A DNA stretch of 64,000 nt, taken from NCBI GenBank assembly GCA_012270975.1, contig JAAXHH010000141.1, positions 593,089-657,088 of the forward strand. Reading direction: 5' to 3'. The notes under the pieces were generated by a model, which was not told the origin of the DNA, searched no databases, and was given only the letters and a program-made list of their open reading frames with translations. The position numbers and the translations under genes are program-made. Within the stretch, counting starts at the first letter, position 1. The number at the start of each line of letters is the position of its first letter. This document shows positions 44,146 to 53,815 of the stretch, one piece after another. This DNA comes from Candidatus Latescibacterota bacterium (GTDB taxonomy: Bacteria > JAAXHH01).

Positions 44146-45327
44146 CTATATGTTCTCCAGTGCCTGTTCAAGGTCGGCGATCAGGTCGTCGGCGTTCTCA
44201 ATCCCCACCGAAAACCGGACGAGTTCGTCCTTGATGCCGATTTCGAGCCGTTCGGAGCGGTCCATTTCGTAGAACGACATGATGGCGGGCTGTTCGATCA
44301 GGCTCTCCACGCCGCCCAGGCTCGGCGCGATGTAGGGAATGCGCAGCGCATCGATGAAACGGATGGTCGTTTCCATGTCGCCGTCGACCTCGAAGCTCAC
44401 CACGCCGCCGAAACCGCTCATCTGCTTCCGCGCGATTTCATGGCCCGCATGGCTTTCCAGACCCGGATAGTACGTTTTCCGGATGCGGGGATGGCGGTCC
44501 AGAAAGCGGGCGACGGCCAGGCCGTTCGCGTTGTGCTGTTCCATGCGCAGGGCGAAGGTCTTCAGTCCCCGGATCAGCAGGTACGCGCCGTGGGGATCGA
44601 CGATACCGCCCGTGACGTCGCGGAACTCGCGGATGGCGGCGATGAGCGGGGCGCTTCCCACGACAGCGCCCGATAGCAGGTCGTTGTGGCCGCCCAGGTA
44701 CTTGGTGGCGCTGTGGAGTACCAGGTCGATCCCGAAATCCAGGGGCTTCTGGTTGTAGGGCGTGGCGAACGTGCCGTCGATCAGCACCTTGACGCGGTGC
44801 CTCGCGGCGATCTCGACCACCTGTTCCAGGTCGATCACGTTCAGGTACGGATTCGTGGGAGATTCGGATACGATGAGCCTGGTTCTGTCGGTTATCGCCG
44901 ACGCCAACTCCTCGCAATTGCCCGTCTCCACGAAGGTCACGTCGATGTTGTATTTCGGCAGGATCTGCCGGCAGAACTGGCGGCTGCGCCGGTAGCACTC
45001 GTCCATGACGATCACGTGGGCGCCGGAGGAGAGCATGGCGAGGAGCACGGAAGTGAACGCGCTCATTCCGGATGAAAAGAGGGCGGCGTCCTCACCGCCT
45101 TCCAACTCGGCGATCTTGCGCTCCGCCACCGACTTGGTGGGGTTGCCATAGCGTCCGTATTCTTCCCGGTCGACTTCTCCCGTCGTGTAGTCAATCAGTT
45201 CCTGGGTATTCTGGAACACGTACGTGGACGTCTGTACGATGGGATTGGTCACCGAGGAAAAGGGTTTGTCGCGATGCTCCCCTCCGTGCACGGAGCGCGT
45301 GGACAGTCCCTTGTTGGCACGCGGCAT
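44146..45327 (-). CDS. Cys/Met-metabolism PLP enzyme (cystathionine gamma-synthase/lyase type)
   Basis: A 393-residue fold-type I PLP enzyme of the trans-sulphuration group. The Schiff-base Lys is Lys209 in LVLHSATKYLGGHND. Other landmarks are RYGNPTKSVAERKIAELEG, FSSGMSAFTSVLL, SESPTNPYLNVIDL and SLGGVESLIEQPA. Sequence alone does not separate cystathionine gamma-synthase, gamma-lyase, beta-lyase or methionine gamma-lyase. It starts at ATG 45327 behind AAGGAA and lies 53 bp after the methylmalonyl-CoA mutase gene. A lyase producing 2-oxobutyrate would feed the propionyl-CoA pathway of that neighbour (inference). Confidence 0.92.
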   Translation of the reverse strand: MPRANKGLSTRSVHGGEHRDKPFSSVTNPIVQTSTYVFQNTQELIDYTTGEVDREEYGRYGNPTKSVAERKIAELEGGEDAALFSSGMSAFTSVLLAMLSSGAHVIVMDECYRRSRQFCRQILPKYNIDVTFVETGNCEELASAITDRTRLIVSESPTNPYLNVIDLEQVVEIAARHRVKVLIDGTFATPYNQKPLDFGIDLVLHSATKYLGGHNDLLSGAVVGSAPLIAAIREFRDVTGGIVDPHGAYLLIRGLKTFALRMEQHNANGLAVARFLDRHPRIRKTYYPGLESHAGHEIARKQMSGFGGVVSFEVDGDMETTIRFIDALRIPYIAPSLGGVESLIEQPAIMSFYEMDRSERLEIGIKDELVRFSVGIENADDLIADLEQALENI

Positions 45328-45380
45328 TTAGTCGATTTCCTTATGTTGTATGACGCCCGGTCCGAACCCACGGGCGCGAC

Positions 45381-47027
45381 TTAAAATACGACGGGTTCCT
45401 CGTACAGCCCGTGCACTTCCTGCAGCACGCCCACGATTTCGCCCAGCGTGGCGTAAGCCTTGACCGCTGCGAGCATCGACGGCATGACGTTTTCCCCGTT
45501 CCGCAGCGCTGCGCCCAGGACATCGAGGGCCTTGCCCGCCGCGCGTTCGTCCCGCCGCCGCCGAACCGATTCTAGACGGACGCGCTGTTCCCGTTCGATG
45601 CGCGGGTCTATTCGCAGCGTCTCGATATCGCCGTTTTGCGGGGAGTCGAATTTATTTACGCCGGTAATGATCCGGTCCCGGCTTTCGATCTCCGCCTGGT
45701 GACGATTGGCCGCGGCCATGATCTCCCGCTGGGGAAAGCCCGCCTCGATGGCCGCCACCATGCCCCCGAAGGCGTCGATTCGCTCGAAATAGGCCTCGGC
45801 CTCCTCTTCCAGCCGGTCCGTGAGGGATTCGACGTAATACGATCCGCCCAGGGGATCGACCGTATCGGCCACGCCGGTTTCGTGGGCGATGATCTGCTGG
45901 GTTCGCACGGCGATGCGCGCCGCCTGCTCCGACGGCAGGGCATAGGCTTCATCCAGCGCGTTGGTATGGAGCGACTGGGTGCCGCCAAGTACGGCGGACA
46001 GGGCTTCCAAGGCCGTGCGCACTATATTGTTCTCCGGCTGCTGGGCCGTCAGGCTGCATCCCGCGGTCTGGGTATGGAAGCGCAGCATCCAGGACCGCTC
46101 CGACCGGGCGCCGTACCGCCCGCGCATGTGACGCGCCCAGATCCGCCTCGCGGCCCGAAACTTCGCGATCTCTTCGAAGAAGTCGATATGAGCATTGAAG
46201 AAGAAGGACAGCCGGGCTGCGAACTGGTCGACGGCCAGGCCGGCGGCCAGGCACGCGTCGACATAGGCGAAACCATCCGCCAGGGTAAAGGCCAGTTCCT
46301 GCGCGGCCGTGGCGCCCGCCTCCCGGATGTGGTACCCGCTGATACTGACGGGATTCCACTGCGGTACCCGTTCCGTGCAGAAAACCACCGTATCGGCGAC
46401 GAACTTCAGGGCCGAGGCGGGTGGACAGATCCATTCCTTCTGGGCGATGTACTCTTTCAGGATATCGTTTTGCAGCGTGCCTCTCAGCGCGGTCCACGGG
46501 ATGCCCCGCTTCTCCGCGACGGCCAGGTACATGGCCAGCAGCACCGCGGCGGGGGCGTTGATCGTCATGGAGGTGCTGATCCGGTCCAGCGGAATACCGG
46601 AAAACAGGATCTCCATATCTTCCAGCGTGTCGACGGCGACCCCGCAGACGCCCACTTCCCCTTCCGACGACGGGTGATCGGAATCGAATCCCATCAGCGT
46701 GGGCACGTCGAAGGCCACGGACAGGCCGTCCTGTCCCTGATCCAGGAGGAACTTGAAGCGGGTGTTGGAGTCCTTTGCGGAACCGAAGCCGGAGAACTGC
46801 CGGATGGTCCATGGGCGGCCCCGGTACAGCGAAGCGTGGACGCCGCGCGTATAGGGGAACTGTCCCGGGAAACCTTCGTCCTCCAGGTAGTCGGTACCGG
46901 ACCTATCCCCGGCCGTGTACAACTCCTCCACCGGAGATCCGGAAATAGTCGTAAAGGACGGTTTGCGAAGGGGGCGCCCGCCCTGTTTCCCTTCCTTCGG
47001 CTTTTTACTGTTCAGCGTCTCGTCCAC
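45381..47027 (-). CDS. Methylmalonyl-CoA mutase, catalytic (alpha) subunit without B12 domain
   Basis: A 548-residue acyl-CoA mutase large subunit. The substrate-binding barrel is complete: [56 protein letters not shown], and [28 protein letters not shown]. It stops soon after [22 protein letters not shown] and lacks the cobalamin-binding DxHxxG domain. The B12-binding small subunit must be encoded elsewhere, as in two-subunit mutases. The enzyme isomerises (R)-methylmalonyl-CoA and succinyl-CoA; isobutyryl-CoA mutase cannot be fully excluded. It heads the minus-strand group with the PLP enzyme and MarR genes. Confidence 0.93.
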   Translation of the reverse strand: MDETLNSKKPKEGKQGGRPLRKPSFTTISGSPVEELYTAGDRSGTDYLEDEGFPGQFPYTRGVHASLYRGRPWTIRQFSGFGSAKDSNTRFKFLLDQGQDGLSVAFDVPTLMGFDSDHPSSEGEVGVCGVAVDTLEDMEILFSGIPLDRISTSMTINAPAAVLLAMYLAVAEKRGIPWTALRGTLQNDILKEYIAQKEWICPPASALKFVADTVVFCTERVPQWNPVSISGYHIREAGATAAQELAFTLADGFAYVDACLAAGLAVDQFAARLSFFFNAHIDFFEEIAKFRAARRIWARHMRGRYGARSERSWMLRFHTQTAGCSLTAQQPENNIVRTALEALSAVLGGTQSLHTNALDEAYALPSEQAARIAVRTQQIIAHETGVADTVDPLGGSYYVESLTDRLEEEAEAYFERIDAFGGMVAAIEAGFPQREIMAAANRHQAEIESRDRIITGVNKFDSPQNGDIETLRIDPRIEREQRVRLESVRRRRDERAAGKALDVLGAALRNGENVMPSMLAAVKAYATLGEIVGVLQEVHGLYEEPVVF

Positions 47028-47163
47028 AACAGCCGCCTCACCAGACCTAATTGCGCCAAACTATTTCAGTTACACTCGGAAGCAACACCGTAATATAGGC
47101 GGAGGGCGGAGGCCGTCAAGCAGGAACTGGCCCCGTGAAACACCGGCTTCGGGCCGAATTCCG

Positions 47164-47193
47164 TTGACAGGTCCTCCGGCGTCTGATTAAGAT
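47164..47193 (+). promoter_or_regulatory. Predicted promoter of the Lon-N/thiT unit
   Basis: TTGACA at 47164-47169, 18 bp, TAAGAT at 47188-47193, with a leader of about 118 nt to ATG 47317. The rest of the 289-bp divergent gap shows no RNA gene or clear TPP riboswitch core. Confidence 0.55.
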
Positions 47194-47316
47194 GCCCGTG
47201 ACCCGCTCGCGTTTCCCCGTGAGCGGAGATTCCCAAACACTCGACCCGCCGTGCGACACGCGTATTCCATCTCTATAGTGAACTTCCGTTATCATTTTCT
47301 CGTGTAAAACGCCGTC

Positions 47317-47970
47317 ATGAATTCATCCGAGATACCCCTTTTTCCGCTCAATACCGTGCTGTTCCCGGGCATGCCGCTGCACCTGCACATCTTCGAACCC
47401 CGCTACAAGGAAATGGTGCAGAAGTGCCTCGACGAGAAATTGGAATTCGGCATTCTTCTCCTCCACGAGACCCAGCTCTGCCAGGTAGGCTGTACCGCCC
47501 GGATCACGCAGATTCTGAGACAATTCGAAAACGGGTCCATGGATATCCTCACGGAGGGACGGAGACGGTTTCGTGTCCTCGACGTCCTGAACCGCGAATC
47601 CTACCTGGAAGCGGTCGTGGAGTACTTCGACGACGACAGCGAGGACATCCCCTCCGACCTGCTGAAGAAGGTCCTGAACGCCTACCAGAAGATGATCCGC
47701 CTGCAGACCCGGGGCGTGGGCGCTATCCGGGGCATCTTCGACCCGGTGCACTTTTCTTTCATTATCGCGTCGACGATCGATATGGTCCTGCAGGAACGGC
47801 AGTCCCTGCTGGAACTGACCTCGACCACGGAACGGATCAGGAAACTCGACTCGGCGCTGCTCGATACGATGCAGAAACTGGACGAGCAGGAAAAGATGAA
47901 GCGCCTGGCCGACATGAACGGACATGGCAAGCACGAGCCCGAAGAAAGCGAATCCACGAGCGACGATTAG
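47317..47970 (+). CDS. Lon N-terminal (substrate-binding) domain protein
   Basis: A 217-residue stand-alone Lon-N protein. The N-terminal IPLFPLNTVLFPGMPLHLHIFEPRYKEM and the GRRRFRVLDV strand are diagnostic of the PF02190 fold. The C-terminal half is helical with a charged tail. There is no AAA+ or protease domain. Such proteins may act in protein quality control, but their function is not established. The 3' end overlaps the thiT start by 47 bp, so the two are translationally linked. Confidence 0.9.
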   Translation: MNSSEIPLFPLNTVLFPGMPLHLHIFEPRYKEMVQKCLDEKLEFGILLLHETQLCQVGCTARITQILRQFENGSMDILTEGRRRFRVLDVLNRESYLEAVVEYFDDDSEDIPSDLLKKVLNAYQKMIRLQTRGVGAIRGIFDPVHFSFIIASTIDMVLQERQSLLELTSTTERIRKLDSALLDTMQKLDEQEKMKRLADMNGHGKHEPEESESTSDD

Positions 47971-48559
47971 TCCCGGAGCCACGCGCCGCCTGACCTCCAT
48001 GGCCGTGGCCGTTGCCCTCGCGGTTCTCCTCGGTTTCATCCGCCTTTACCGGCTGCCCTGGGGCGGTTCGCTTTCGCTGAAGATCCTGCCCCTCGTCTAC
48101 CTGGCGATCACGCACGGTCCCAGGGCGGGCATGGCCGGCGGCCTGGCCGCGGGCCTCGTCACCCTGATTGTCGATCCGGTCATCCTCCATCCCATACAGG
48201 TATTCCTGGACTACCTGCTGCCGTACGCCATACTGGGTATCATCGGGTTCTTCCCGTCCTGGCCCCGGCTGGGCATCCTGTTGGCCGGCGTACTCAGGCT
48301 GGCCAGCCACGTGGTGTCCGGCGCGGTCTATTTCGCGGCCTTTACGCCCCCGGAACTGAACCGGCAGGTCTACGAACTGGTCCGGGATTACGCGGGAATC
48401 ACCCTCTCCCCCTTGCTCCAGGAATGGACGGCGCCGTGGCTCTACGCCCTGCTGTACAATGCAAGCGTCGTCGTCCCCGAGACCATCTTGATGATGATGC
48501 TCGCCCCTCCGCTGATTCGCAGGATCAACCGCGGCTTCGCGTCCGGCGGCGCGGGATGA
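47924..48559 (+). CDS. thiT: ThiT-like thiamine ECF transporter S component
   Basis: A 211-residue membrane protein with about six hydrophobic segments. GGSLSLKILPLVYLAITHGPRAG and ILHPIQVFLDYLLPYAILGI match the thiamine-binding S component ThiT. It needs an EcfA/EcfT energising module, which is not in this window. The longest frame starts inside the Lon-N gene; ATG 47999 is an alternative that would avoid most of the overlap. The next gene encodes a thiamine-diphosphate-dependent E1 subunit, so cofactor supply and use sit side by side. I see no TPP riboswitch. Confidence 0.85.
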   Translation: MASTSPKKANPRATISPGATRRLTSMAVAVALAVLLGFIRLYRLPWGGSLSLKILPLVYLAITHGPRAGMAGGLAAGLVTLIVDPVILHPIQVFLDYLLPYAILGIIGFFPSWPRLGILLAGVLRLASHVVSGAVYFAAFTPPELNRQVYELVRDYAGITLSPLLQEWTAPWLYALLYNASVVVPETILMMMLAPPLIRRINRGFASGGAG

Positions 48560-48624
48560 TCCGGTACACGGAAACCGGCCTGACCGAACGGAAAGAACAG
48601 ACGGTTTACACGGATATTTTCCTC

Positions 48625-48653
48625 TTGCCTGCGTACCTGCCGGTCCATATTAT
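48625..48653 (+). promoter_or_regulatory. Predicted promoter of the E1 alpha-beta/symporter unit
   Basis: TTGCCT at 48625-48630, 17 bp, TATTAT at 48648-48653. The leader is about 55 nt, with AGGAG before the ATG at 48714. Confidence 0.6.
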
Positions 48654-48713
48654 GAGTCAGTTCGTCCGAGATGATTATCAGTCACTCCCCTACTGTTCAG
48701 GAGCCCTTGAAAC

Positions 48714-49733
48714 ATGTCGGAATCCCTGGAGTTGATCACGACCTCCAGCGACGAAGGAACGCTGCCGCTGCCCGAGCCGCTGTGCCGGGAAATCTACGAC
48801 AAAATGCTGACCATACGGCGGTTCGAGGAGGCCGTACTGGAGATCTACACCCAGGGCCTGATGCGCGGCCTGGCGCACCTGTACATCGGCCAGGAAGCTT
48901 CGGCCGTGGGTATCTGCTCCGCATTGAACGACGACGACTACCTCACCAGCACCCACCGGGGCCACGGCCACCTGATCGCCAAGGGCGGCAAGGTCGACCG
49001 CATGATGGCGGAAATGATGGGCAAGGTCGACGGTTACAACCGCGGTAAAGGCGGCACCATGCACATCGCCGACATGAGCCTGGGCATCCTGGGCGCCAAC
49101 GGGATCGTGGGGGGCGGCATGGGCATGGCGACCGGCGCGGCGCTGAGCGGCAGGATGCGCGGCAGCGGGCAGGTGGCCGTGTGCTTCTTCGGCGACGGCG
49201 CCATCAACCAGGGGGCCTTCCTGGAATCCGCCAACCTGGCTTCCATCTGGTCGCTGCCCGTCCTGTTCGTCTGCGAGAACAACCACTATGGAGAATATAC
49301 GGCCGCCAGCGACGTAACGGCCGTCAGGGAACACGTGGCCGAACGGGCCGCGGGGTTCAACATGCCGGCCATGGTGGTGGACGGAAACGACGCCGTTGCG
49401 GTGCACGAGACCGCGGTAGAGATGGTGAAGCGAGCCCGGGCCGGCGAGGGTCCCTGCCTGATCGAGAACAAGACCTACCGGTACCGAGGGCACCACGTGG
49501 GCGACGGCGACCCGGAAAAGACCTATCGGACCCAGGAGGAGACGGACACCTGGCTCGCGAAAGATCCCATTCCCCGCTTCGCCCGGCGCATGCTGAAGGC
49601 GGGCATGGTCGACGAGGCGGAACTGGAAGCCATCGACGCGGACATCACAAAGCGGGTGGAAGACGCCGTGACATTCGCGAACGAATCCCCTTATCCCACG
49701 GCCGACGAGGTGACCGACCATGTCTACGCCTGA
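48714..49733 (+). CDS. pdhA: 2-oxoacid (pyruvate/acetoin) dehydrogenase E1 alpha subunit
   Basis: A 339-residue thiamine-diphosphate subunit. The TPP motif is FFGDGAINQGAFLE through CENNHYGEYT, about 30 residues apart. Other landmarks are RRFEEAV, HLYIGQEASAVGI, TSTHRGHGHLIAKG, GTMHIAD and the phosphorylation-loop-like YRYRGHHVGD. It decarboxylates pyruvate or a related 2-oxoacid and, in acetoin systems, cleaves acetoin. The stop overlaps the beta-subunit gene by 14 bp. No E2 or E3 gene follows, so the complex partner is elsewhere. Confidence 0.92.
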   Translation: MSESLELITTSSDEGTLPLPEPLCREIYDKMLTIRRFEEAVLEIYTQGLMRGLAHLYIGQEASAVGICSALNDDDYLTSTHRGHGHLIAKGGKVDRMMAEMMGKVDGYNRGKGGTMHIADMSLGILGANGIVGGGMGMATGAALSGRMRGSGQVAVCFFGDGAINQGAFLESANLASIWSLPVLFVCENNHYGEYTAASDVTAVREHVAERAAGFNMPAMVVDGNDAVAVHETAVEMVKRARAGEGPCLIENKTYRYRGHHVGDGDPEKTYRTQEETDTWLAKDPIPRFARRMLKAGMVDEAELEAIDADITKRVEDAVTFANESPYPTADEVTDHVYA

Positions 49734-50721
49734 GCGTGTGATCACCTATGGCGAAGCGGTCCGCGAGGCCATCGCGGAGGAGATGCGGCGGGACGAGACC
49801 GTCTTCTTCATGGGAGAGGACGTGGCCGCCGCGGGAGGGGTCTTCAAGGTCACCGTGGGGCTGCTCGACGAGTTCGGCGAAGACCGGGTGCGGGATACGC
49901 CCATTTCGGAAGCGGGCATCATGGGCGCCGGCGTGGGCGCCGCCCTGACGGGCATGCGGCCCATCGTCGAGATCATGTTCGGGGACTTCATCACCATCGC
50001 CATGGACCAGATCGTCAACCAGGCCGCCAAGATGTGTTACATGACCGGTGGACAGGCCATGGTGCCGCTGACGATCCGGACCACGATCGGCGCGGGCCGT
50101 TCCTCGGCGGCCCAGCACTCCCAGAGCCTGCAGGCCTGGCTGTCCCACATACCCGGCGTCAAGGTGGCCATCCCCTCCACGCCGGCCGACCTGAAAGGCC
50201 TGCTCAAGACCTCCATCCGCGACGACAACCCCACCGTCATCTACGAAGACAAGATGATGTACGCCCTGAAGGGGCCGGTACCCGATGACGACGACTACAC
50301 CATACCCTTCGGCGTGGCCGACATAAAGCGGGAAGGGTCGGACGTGACCCTCGTCGCCACCTCGAGCATGGTGCACACCGCGCTCAAGGCCGCGGACATG
50401 CTGAAGGCGGAACAGATCAGCGCGGAGGTGGTGGACCCCAGGACGCTGTCCCCCCTCGACATGGACACCATTGTGCGTTCCGTCGAGAAGACCAGCCGCG
50501 CCGTGGTGATCGACGAGGCCTACCAGAGCTACGGAGTCACGGGTGAACTTGCCTCCCGGATCGCAGACGAGGCCTTCGACTACCTGGACGCCCCCGTCAA
50601 GCGACTGGGCGCCATGGACGTCCCCGTACCCTTCAGCCCCGGACTCGAGCCGGAAACCATCCCCGACGAAGAGAAACTGGTCCGGACCGTCCAGTCTCTG
50701 TTCCATGACGTCCCCGTCTAG
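49720..50721 (+). CDS. pdhB: 2-oxoacid (pyruvate/acetoin) dehydrogenase E1 beta subunit
   Basis: A 333-residue subunit completing the heterotetrameric E1. Landmarks include TYGEAVREAIAEEM, MGEDVAAAGGVFKVT, RVRDTPISEAGIMGAGVGAAL, GRSSAAQHSQSLQAWLSHIPG and ISAEVVDPRTLSPLD. The TPP-binding Glu lies in PISEAGI. The gene overlaps the alpha subunit by 14 bp and is followed after 21 bp by a dicarboxylate/amino acid symporter gene. Whether the substrate is pyruvate, a branched-chain oxoacid or acetoin is not certain. Confidence 0.92.
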   Translation: MSTPERVITYGEAVREAIAEEMRRDETVFFMGEDVAAAGGVFKVTVGLLDEFGEDRVRDTPISEAGIMGAGVGAALTGMRPIVEIMFGDFITIAMDQIVNQAAKMCYMTGGQAMVPLTIRTTIGAGRSSAAQHSQSLQAWLSHIPGVKVAIPSTPADLKGLLKTSIRDDNPTVIYEDKMMYALKGPVPDDDDYTIPFGVADIKREGSDVTLVATSSMVHTALKAADMLKAEQISAEVVDPRTLSPLDMDTIVRSVEKTSRAVVIDEAYQSYGVTGELASRIADEAFDYLDAPVKRLGAMDVPVPFSPGLEPETIPDEEKLVRTVQSLFHDVPV

Positions 50722-50742
50722 ACATCGGAGCAAAACCTTAAA

Positions 50743-52056
50743 ATGAACCTGTGGCGCCTGCCCCTGCACTGGAAGATCATCATCGGGTTGATTCTCGGAT
50801 TGTTCTACGGGATCCTCTCCGCGGCCATGGGCTGGAGCCGGTTCACCGAGGACTGGATCACGCCCTTCGGCGACATCTTCCTGAACCTGCTCAAGGTCAT
50901 CGCCGTTCCCCTCGTGCTGGGCTCGCTCATCATGGGCGTCGCCTCCCTGTCGGACGTGAGGAAACTGTCGCGCATCGGGGGCAGGACGATCGCCATCTAC
51001 ATCCTTACGACGACCGTCTCCGTAACCATCGGGCTCGTCATGGTCAATTTGCTCGAACCCGGGACGGGCGTGCCCCAGGGGTTGCAGGAACAGTTGCAGG
51101 CGGCCTACCAGACCGACGCGGAATCCGACATGGAACGGGCCGAAACGGCCAAAGAGCGGGGTCCGCTGCAGGTCTTCGTGGACATGACCCCCGATAACAT
51201 CTTCGGCGCACTGAGCAACAACGGGCGCATGCTCCAGGTCGTGTTCTTTTCCCTCCTCTTCGGCATCGCCCTGGTATTGATCCCGTCCGACAAGAGCAAA
51301 CCCCTAGTGGATTTCTTCTCCGGCCTGACATCGGTCATCATCCAGATCGTGAACATGATCATGGTCGTCGCCCCCATCGGGGTCTTCGCCCTGATCGCCA
51401 AGACCATCAACCAGGTAGCCCAGGACGACCTGTCCGCCGTCGGTGAACTCCTTGGAGCTCTGGGCTTTTACTGCCTTGTGGTTCTCGTGGGGCTGCTGAT
51501 TCACGGTATCATCACCTACCCGGTCATGCTCAAGATCTTCTCCAACATGAAAATCGGGCGGTTTTTCCGGGGTATCGCCCCGGCCCAGCTCCTGGCCTTC
51601 TCATCCAGTTCCAGCGGGGCCACGCTCCCGGTCACCATGGATGTGAGCCAACGGAATCTCGGCGTCTCGAAAGAGGTTTCGTCCTTCGTCCTGCCTCTCG
51701 GCGCCACGATCAACATGGACGGCACCGCGCTCTACCAGGCCGTGGCCGCCGTGTTCATCGCACAGGCCCTCGGTCTCGGGCTCGACATGACCGCCCAGCT
51801 GCAGATCGTCCTCACGGCAGTACTCGCCTCCATCGGCACCGCCGCCGTGCCCGGCGCGGGCATCATCATGCTGATCATCATCCTGGAGACCATCGGCGTG
51901 CCGGCCGCGGGCATCGCGCTGATCCTCGGCGTCGACCGCATCCTCGACATGTGCCGCACCGCGGTGAACGTCACGGGCGACGCCGCCGTGGCGACCTCGG
52001 TGGACGCCATGGAGAAGCGGGCGGCCGCCGCCGGAACGGCCGGGCAGGCCGAGTAG
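50743..52056 (+). CDS. Dicarboxylate/amino acid:cation symporter (DAACS; glutamate/aspartate type)
   Basis: A 437-residue transporter of the GltP/DctA/EAAT family. The serine-rich HP1 loop is FSSSSSGATLPVT near residue 287. NMDGTALYQ in TM7 is near 324. The TM8 motif DMCRTAVNVTGD near 401 has the Arg that in relatives binds the side-chain carboxylate of acidic substrates. Glutamate, aspartate or C4-dicarboxylates are thus likely, driven by Na+ or H+. A charged loop (about 115-150) between TM3 and TM4 is longer than in archaeal homologues. It is cotranscribed with E1 alpha-beta (21-bp gap). Confidence 0.93.
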   Translation: MNLWRLPLHWKIIIGLILGLFYGILSAAMGWSRFTEDWITPFGDIFLNLLKVIAVPLVLGSLIMGVASLSDVRKLSRIGGRTIAIYILTTTVSVTIGLVMVNLLEPGTGVPQGLQEQLQAAYQTDAESDMERAETAKERGPLQVFVDMTPDNIFGALSNNGRMLQVVFFSLLFGIALVLIPSDKSKPLVDFFSGLTSVIIQIVNMIMVVAPIGVFALIAKTINQVAQDDLSAVGELLGALGFYCLVVLVGLLIHGIITYPVMLKIFSNMKIGRFFRGIAPAQLLAFSSSSSGATLPVTMDVSQRNLGVSKEVSSFVLPLGATINMDGTALYQAVAAVFIAQALGLGLDMTAQLQIVLTAVLASIGTAAVPGAGIIMLIIILETIGVPAAGIALILGVDRILDMCRTAVNVTGDAAVATSVDAMEKRAAAAGTAGQAE

Positions 52057-52130
52057 CGGTCACGGCGAAACCCGCCGCTTTCCAACGTCAAAGTGTGAGA
52101 TTTGGATCCTGGGCCCGATGGATTCCGGGA

Positions 52131-53501
52131 TCAGTGCCGCCGGCCGTATTCCTCGTAGAACCAGGCCGCGCTGTCGATTCCCCGGTAGAAATTGGGCAGG
52201 TGGAACTTTTCGTTGGGCGCGTGGGCGTCGCAGTCGGGAAGGCCGAAGGCCATCAGGACCGTGGACAGGCCGAGTATTTCCTCGAACATGGCCACCACCG
52301 GGATGCTGCCGCCCTCCCGGATGTAGACGGGCTCCTTGCCGAAGCCGCGGGTGATGGCCTCGTGGGCCGCCGTCACCGCGGGGTGGTTCCGCGCCGTGAG
52401 GACCGGCTTCCCCGTGCCGTGGAGGATGACTTCCACCTTGACCGTGGGCGGCGCAAGGCTTCTGACATAGGCTTCGAAGGATCGCGCGATCTTGTCAGGA
52501 TCCTGGTTCGGCACGAGGCGCATGCTAACCTTCGCCATGGCCTTCGACGGGATCACGGTCTTCGATCCCTCTCCCGTGAACCCTCCCAGCATCCCGTTTA
52601 CATCCAGTGTCGGCCGTGCCCACAGGCGTTCCAGGGTCGAGTATCCTTTTTCGCCCGTGGCTTCCGGCAGGCCCAGCTTCCCGGCGAAGCCTGCCTCGTC
52701 GAAGGGCAGCGCGGCAAGCGACGCACGTTCTTCGTCGTCCAGGGGCGTGACGTCGTCGTAGAACCCAGGCACCGTGATCCTTCCGTCGCCGTCCACCATC
52801 CTGCCCAGCATCTCCGACAGGACGTTGAGGGGGTTGGGGACCGCGCCGCCGTAGACGCCCGAATGCAGGTCCTTGTTGGGCCCCTCGAGCCGGACCTCCA
52901 TGTAGGCCATGCCCCGCAGGGCATACCCGATCGAGGGCCGTTCATAGTCGAACATGGACGTGTCTGAAATGACCACCACGTCCGCCGCCAGTTCTTCCCT
53001 GTGGCTTTCCAGGTAGGCTTCCAGGTTCTCGCTCGACACCTCTTCCTCGCCTTCGATCAGCATGCGGACGTTCACCGGCAGCCGGCCGTTCTCACACAAG
53101 TGGGCCTCCAGCGCCTTGACGTGCAGCCAGACCTGCCCCTTGTCGTCCGTCGATCCGCGGGCGTAGAGGTTGTCGCCCCGGATTACGGGATCGAAGGGAT
53201 CGCTCTCCCACAGTTCAAAGGGCTCCGCGGGCTGGACGTCGTAGTGGCCGTACAGGAGTACGGTGGGCTTGCCGGGCGCACCGAGCCAGTCCGCCGTCAC
53301 GATGGGATGGCCCGCCGTGGGATTCACCGCCACGTTTTGCATGCCGATCCGCTCCAGTTCATTGGCAAGGAACCGGGCGCACCGGCGCAGGTCCTCGCGG
53401 TGGTGAGGATGGGTGCTCACGCTGGGAATACGGAGGAAGTCCTTCAGGCCCTCAAGGGCCTGGGTTCGCTGTCCTTCCAGGTAGGAGATAACGTTTTTCA
53501 T
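52131..53501 (-). CDS. M20-family dipeptidase
   Basis: A 456-residue zinc peptidase. Metal and catalytic residues are visible: His86 and Asp88 in LLYGHYDVQPAEP, the bridging Asp in ARGSTDDKG, Glu-Glu in IEGEEEVSSE, Asp in ISDTSMF and the last His in DAHAPNEKF. The dimerisation domain carries KDLHSGVYGG. The dipeptidase/carnosinase-like branch without a signal peptide is indicated, acting in the cytoplasm. It converges with the symporter gene (74-bp gap). It may release amino acids such as glutamate from imported peptides (inference). Confidence 0.93.
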   Translation of the reverse strand: MKNVISYLEGQRTQALEGLKDFLRIPSVSTHPHHREDLRRCARFLANELERIGMQNVAVNPTAGHPIVTADWLGAPGKPTVLLYGHYDVQPAEPFELWESDPFDPVIRGDNLYARGSTDDKGQVWLHVKALEAHLCENGRLPVNVRMLIEGEEEVSSENLEAYLESHREELAADVVVISDTSMFDYERPSIGYALRGMAYMEVRLEGPNKDLHSGVYGGAVPNPLNVLSEMLGRMVDGDGRITVPGFYDDVTPLDDEERASLAALPFDEAGFAGKLGLPEATGEKGYSTLERLWARPTLDVNGMLGGFTGEGSKTVIPSKAMAKVSMRLVPNQDPDKIARSFEAYVRSLAPPTVKVEVILHGTGKPVLTARNHPAVTAAHEAITRGFGKEPVYIREGGSIPVVAMFEEILGLSTVLMAFGLPDCDAHAPNEKFHLPNFYRGIDSAAWFYEEYGRRH

Positions 53502-53710
53502 GGTCCACGCTTCCGTCCACAGGGTTTATTGACAAGGAGGCAGGCCACCGGCCGTCTGTGCCGCGACCGGACCGGCAGGTACATTCGGCAGGGTACAGGA
53601 ACAGGGGACGCCGGTGCAAGGGAAAAACCGGGAGCGAACCCGTTTCGGCCCGCGCCCGGAAAGAAAACGTATGGGATAAAGCTTTGCACGTTCAGGCTGG
53701 CCGTGCGTGC

Positions 53711-53739
53711 TTGACAGTGCGGGAGGATGGTTTTAGACT
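53711..53739 (+). promoter_or_regulatory. Predicted promoter of the K+ channel gene
   Basis: Perfect TTGACA at 53711-53716, 17 bp, TAGACT at 53734-53739. The leader is about 70 nt to ATG 53816. The 314-bp gap (53502-53815) holds nothing else recognisable. Confidence 0.6.
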
Positions 53740-53815
53740 GGTAATCCGGCGTACGGTGTCCGTCGCGCCGGGTGTCAAATCGACGGGGTTGTTTCCGGGA
53801 CAACGGGAATTCAGT

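Noticed and set aside
45636..47093. 485-codon plus-strand frame
   Set aside because: It is antisense to the methylmalonyl-CoA mutase subunit, whose conserved motifs are unmistakable.
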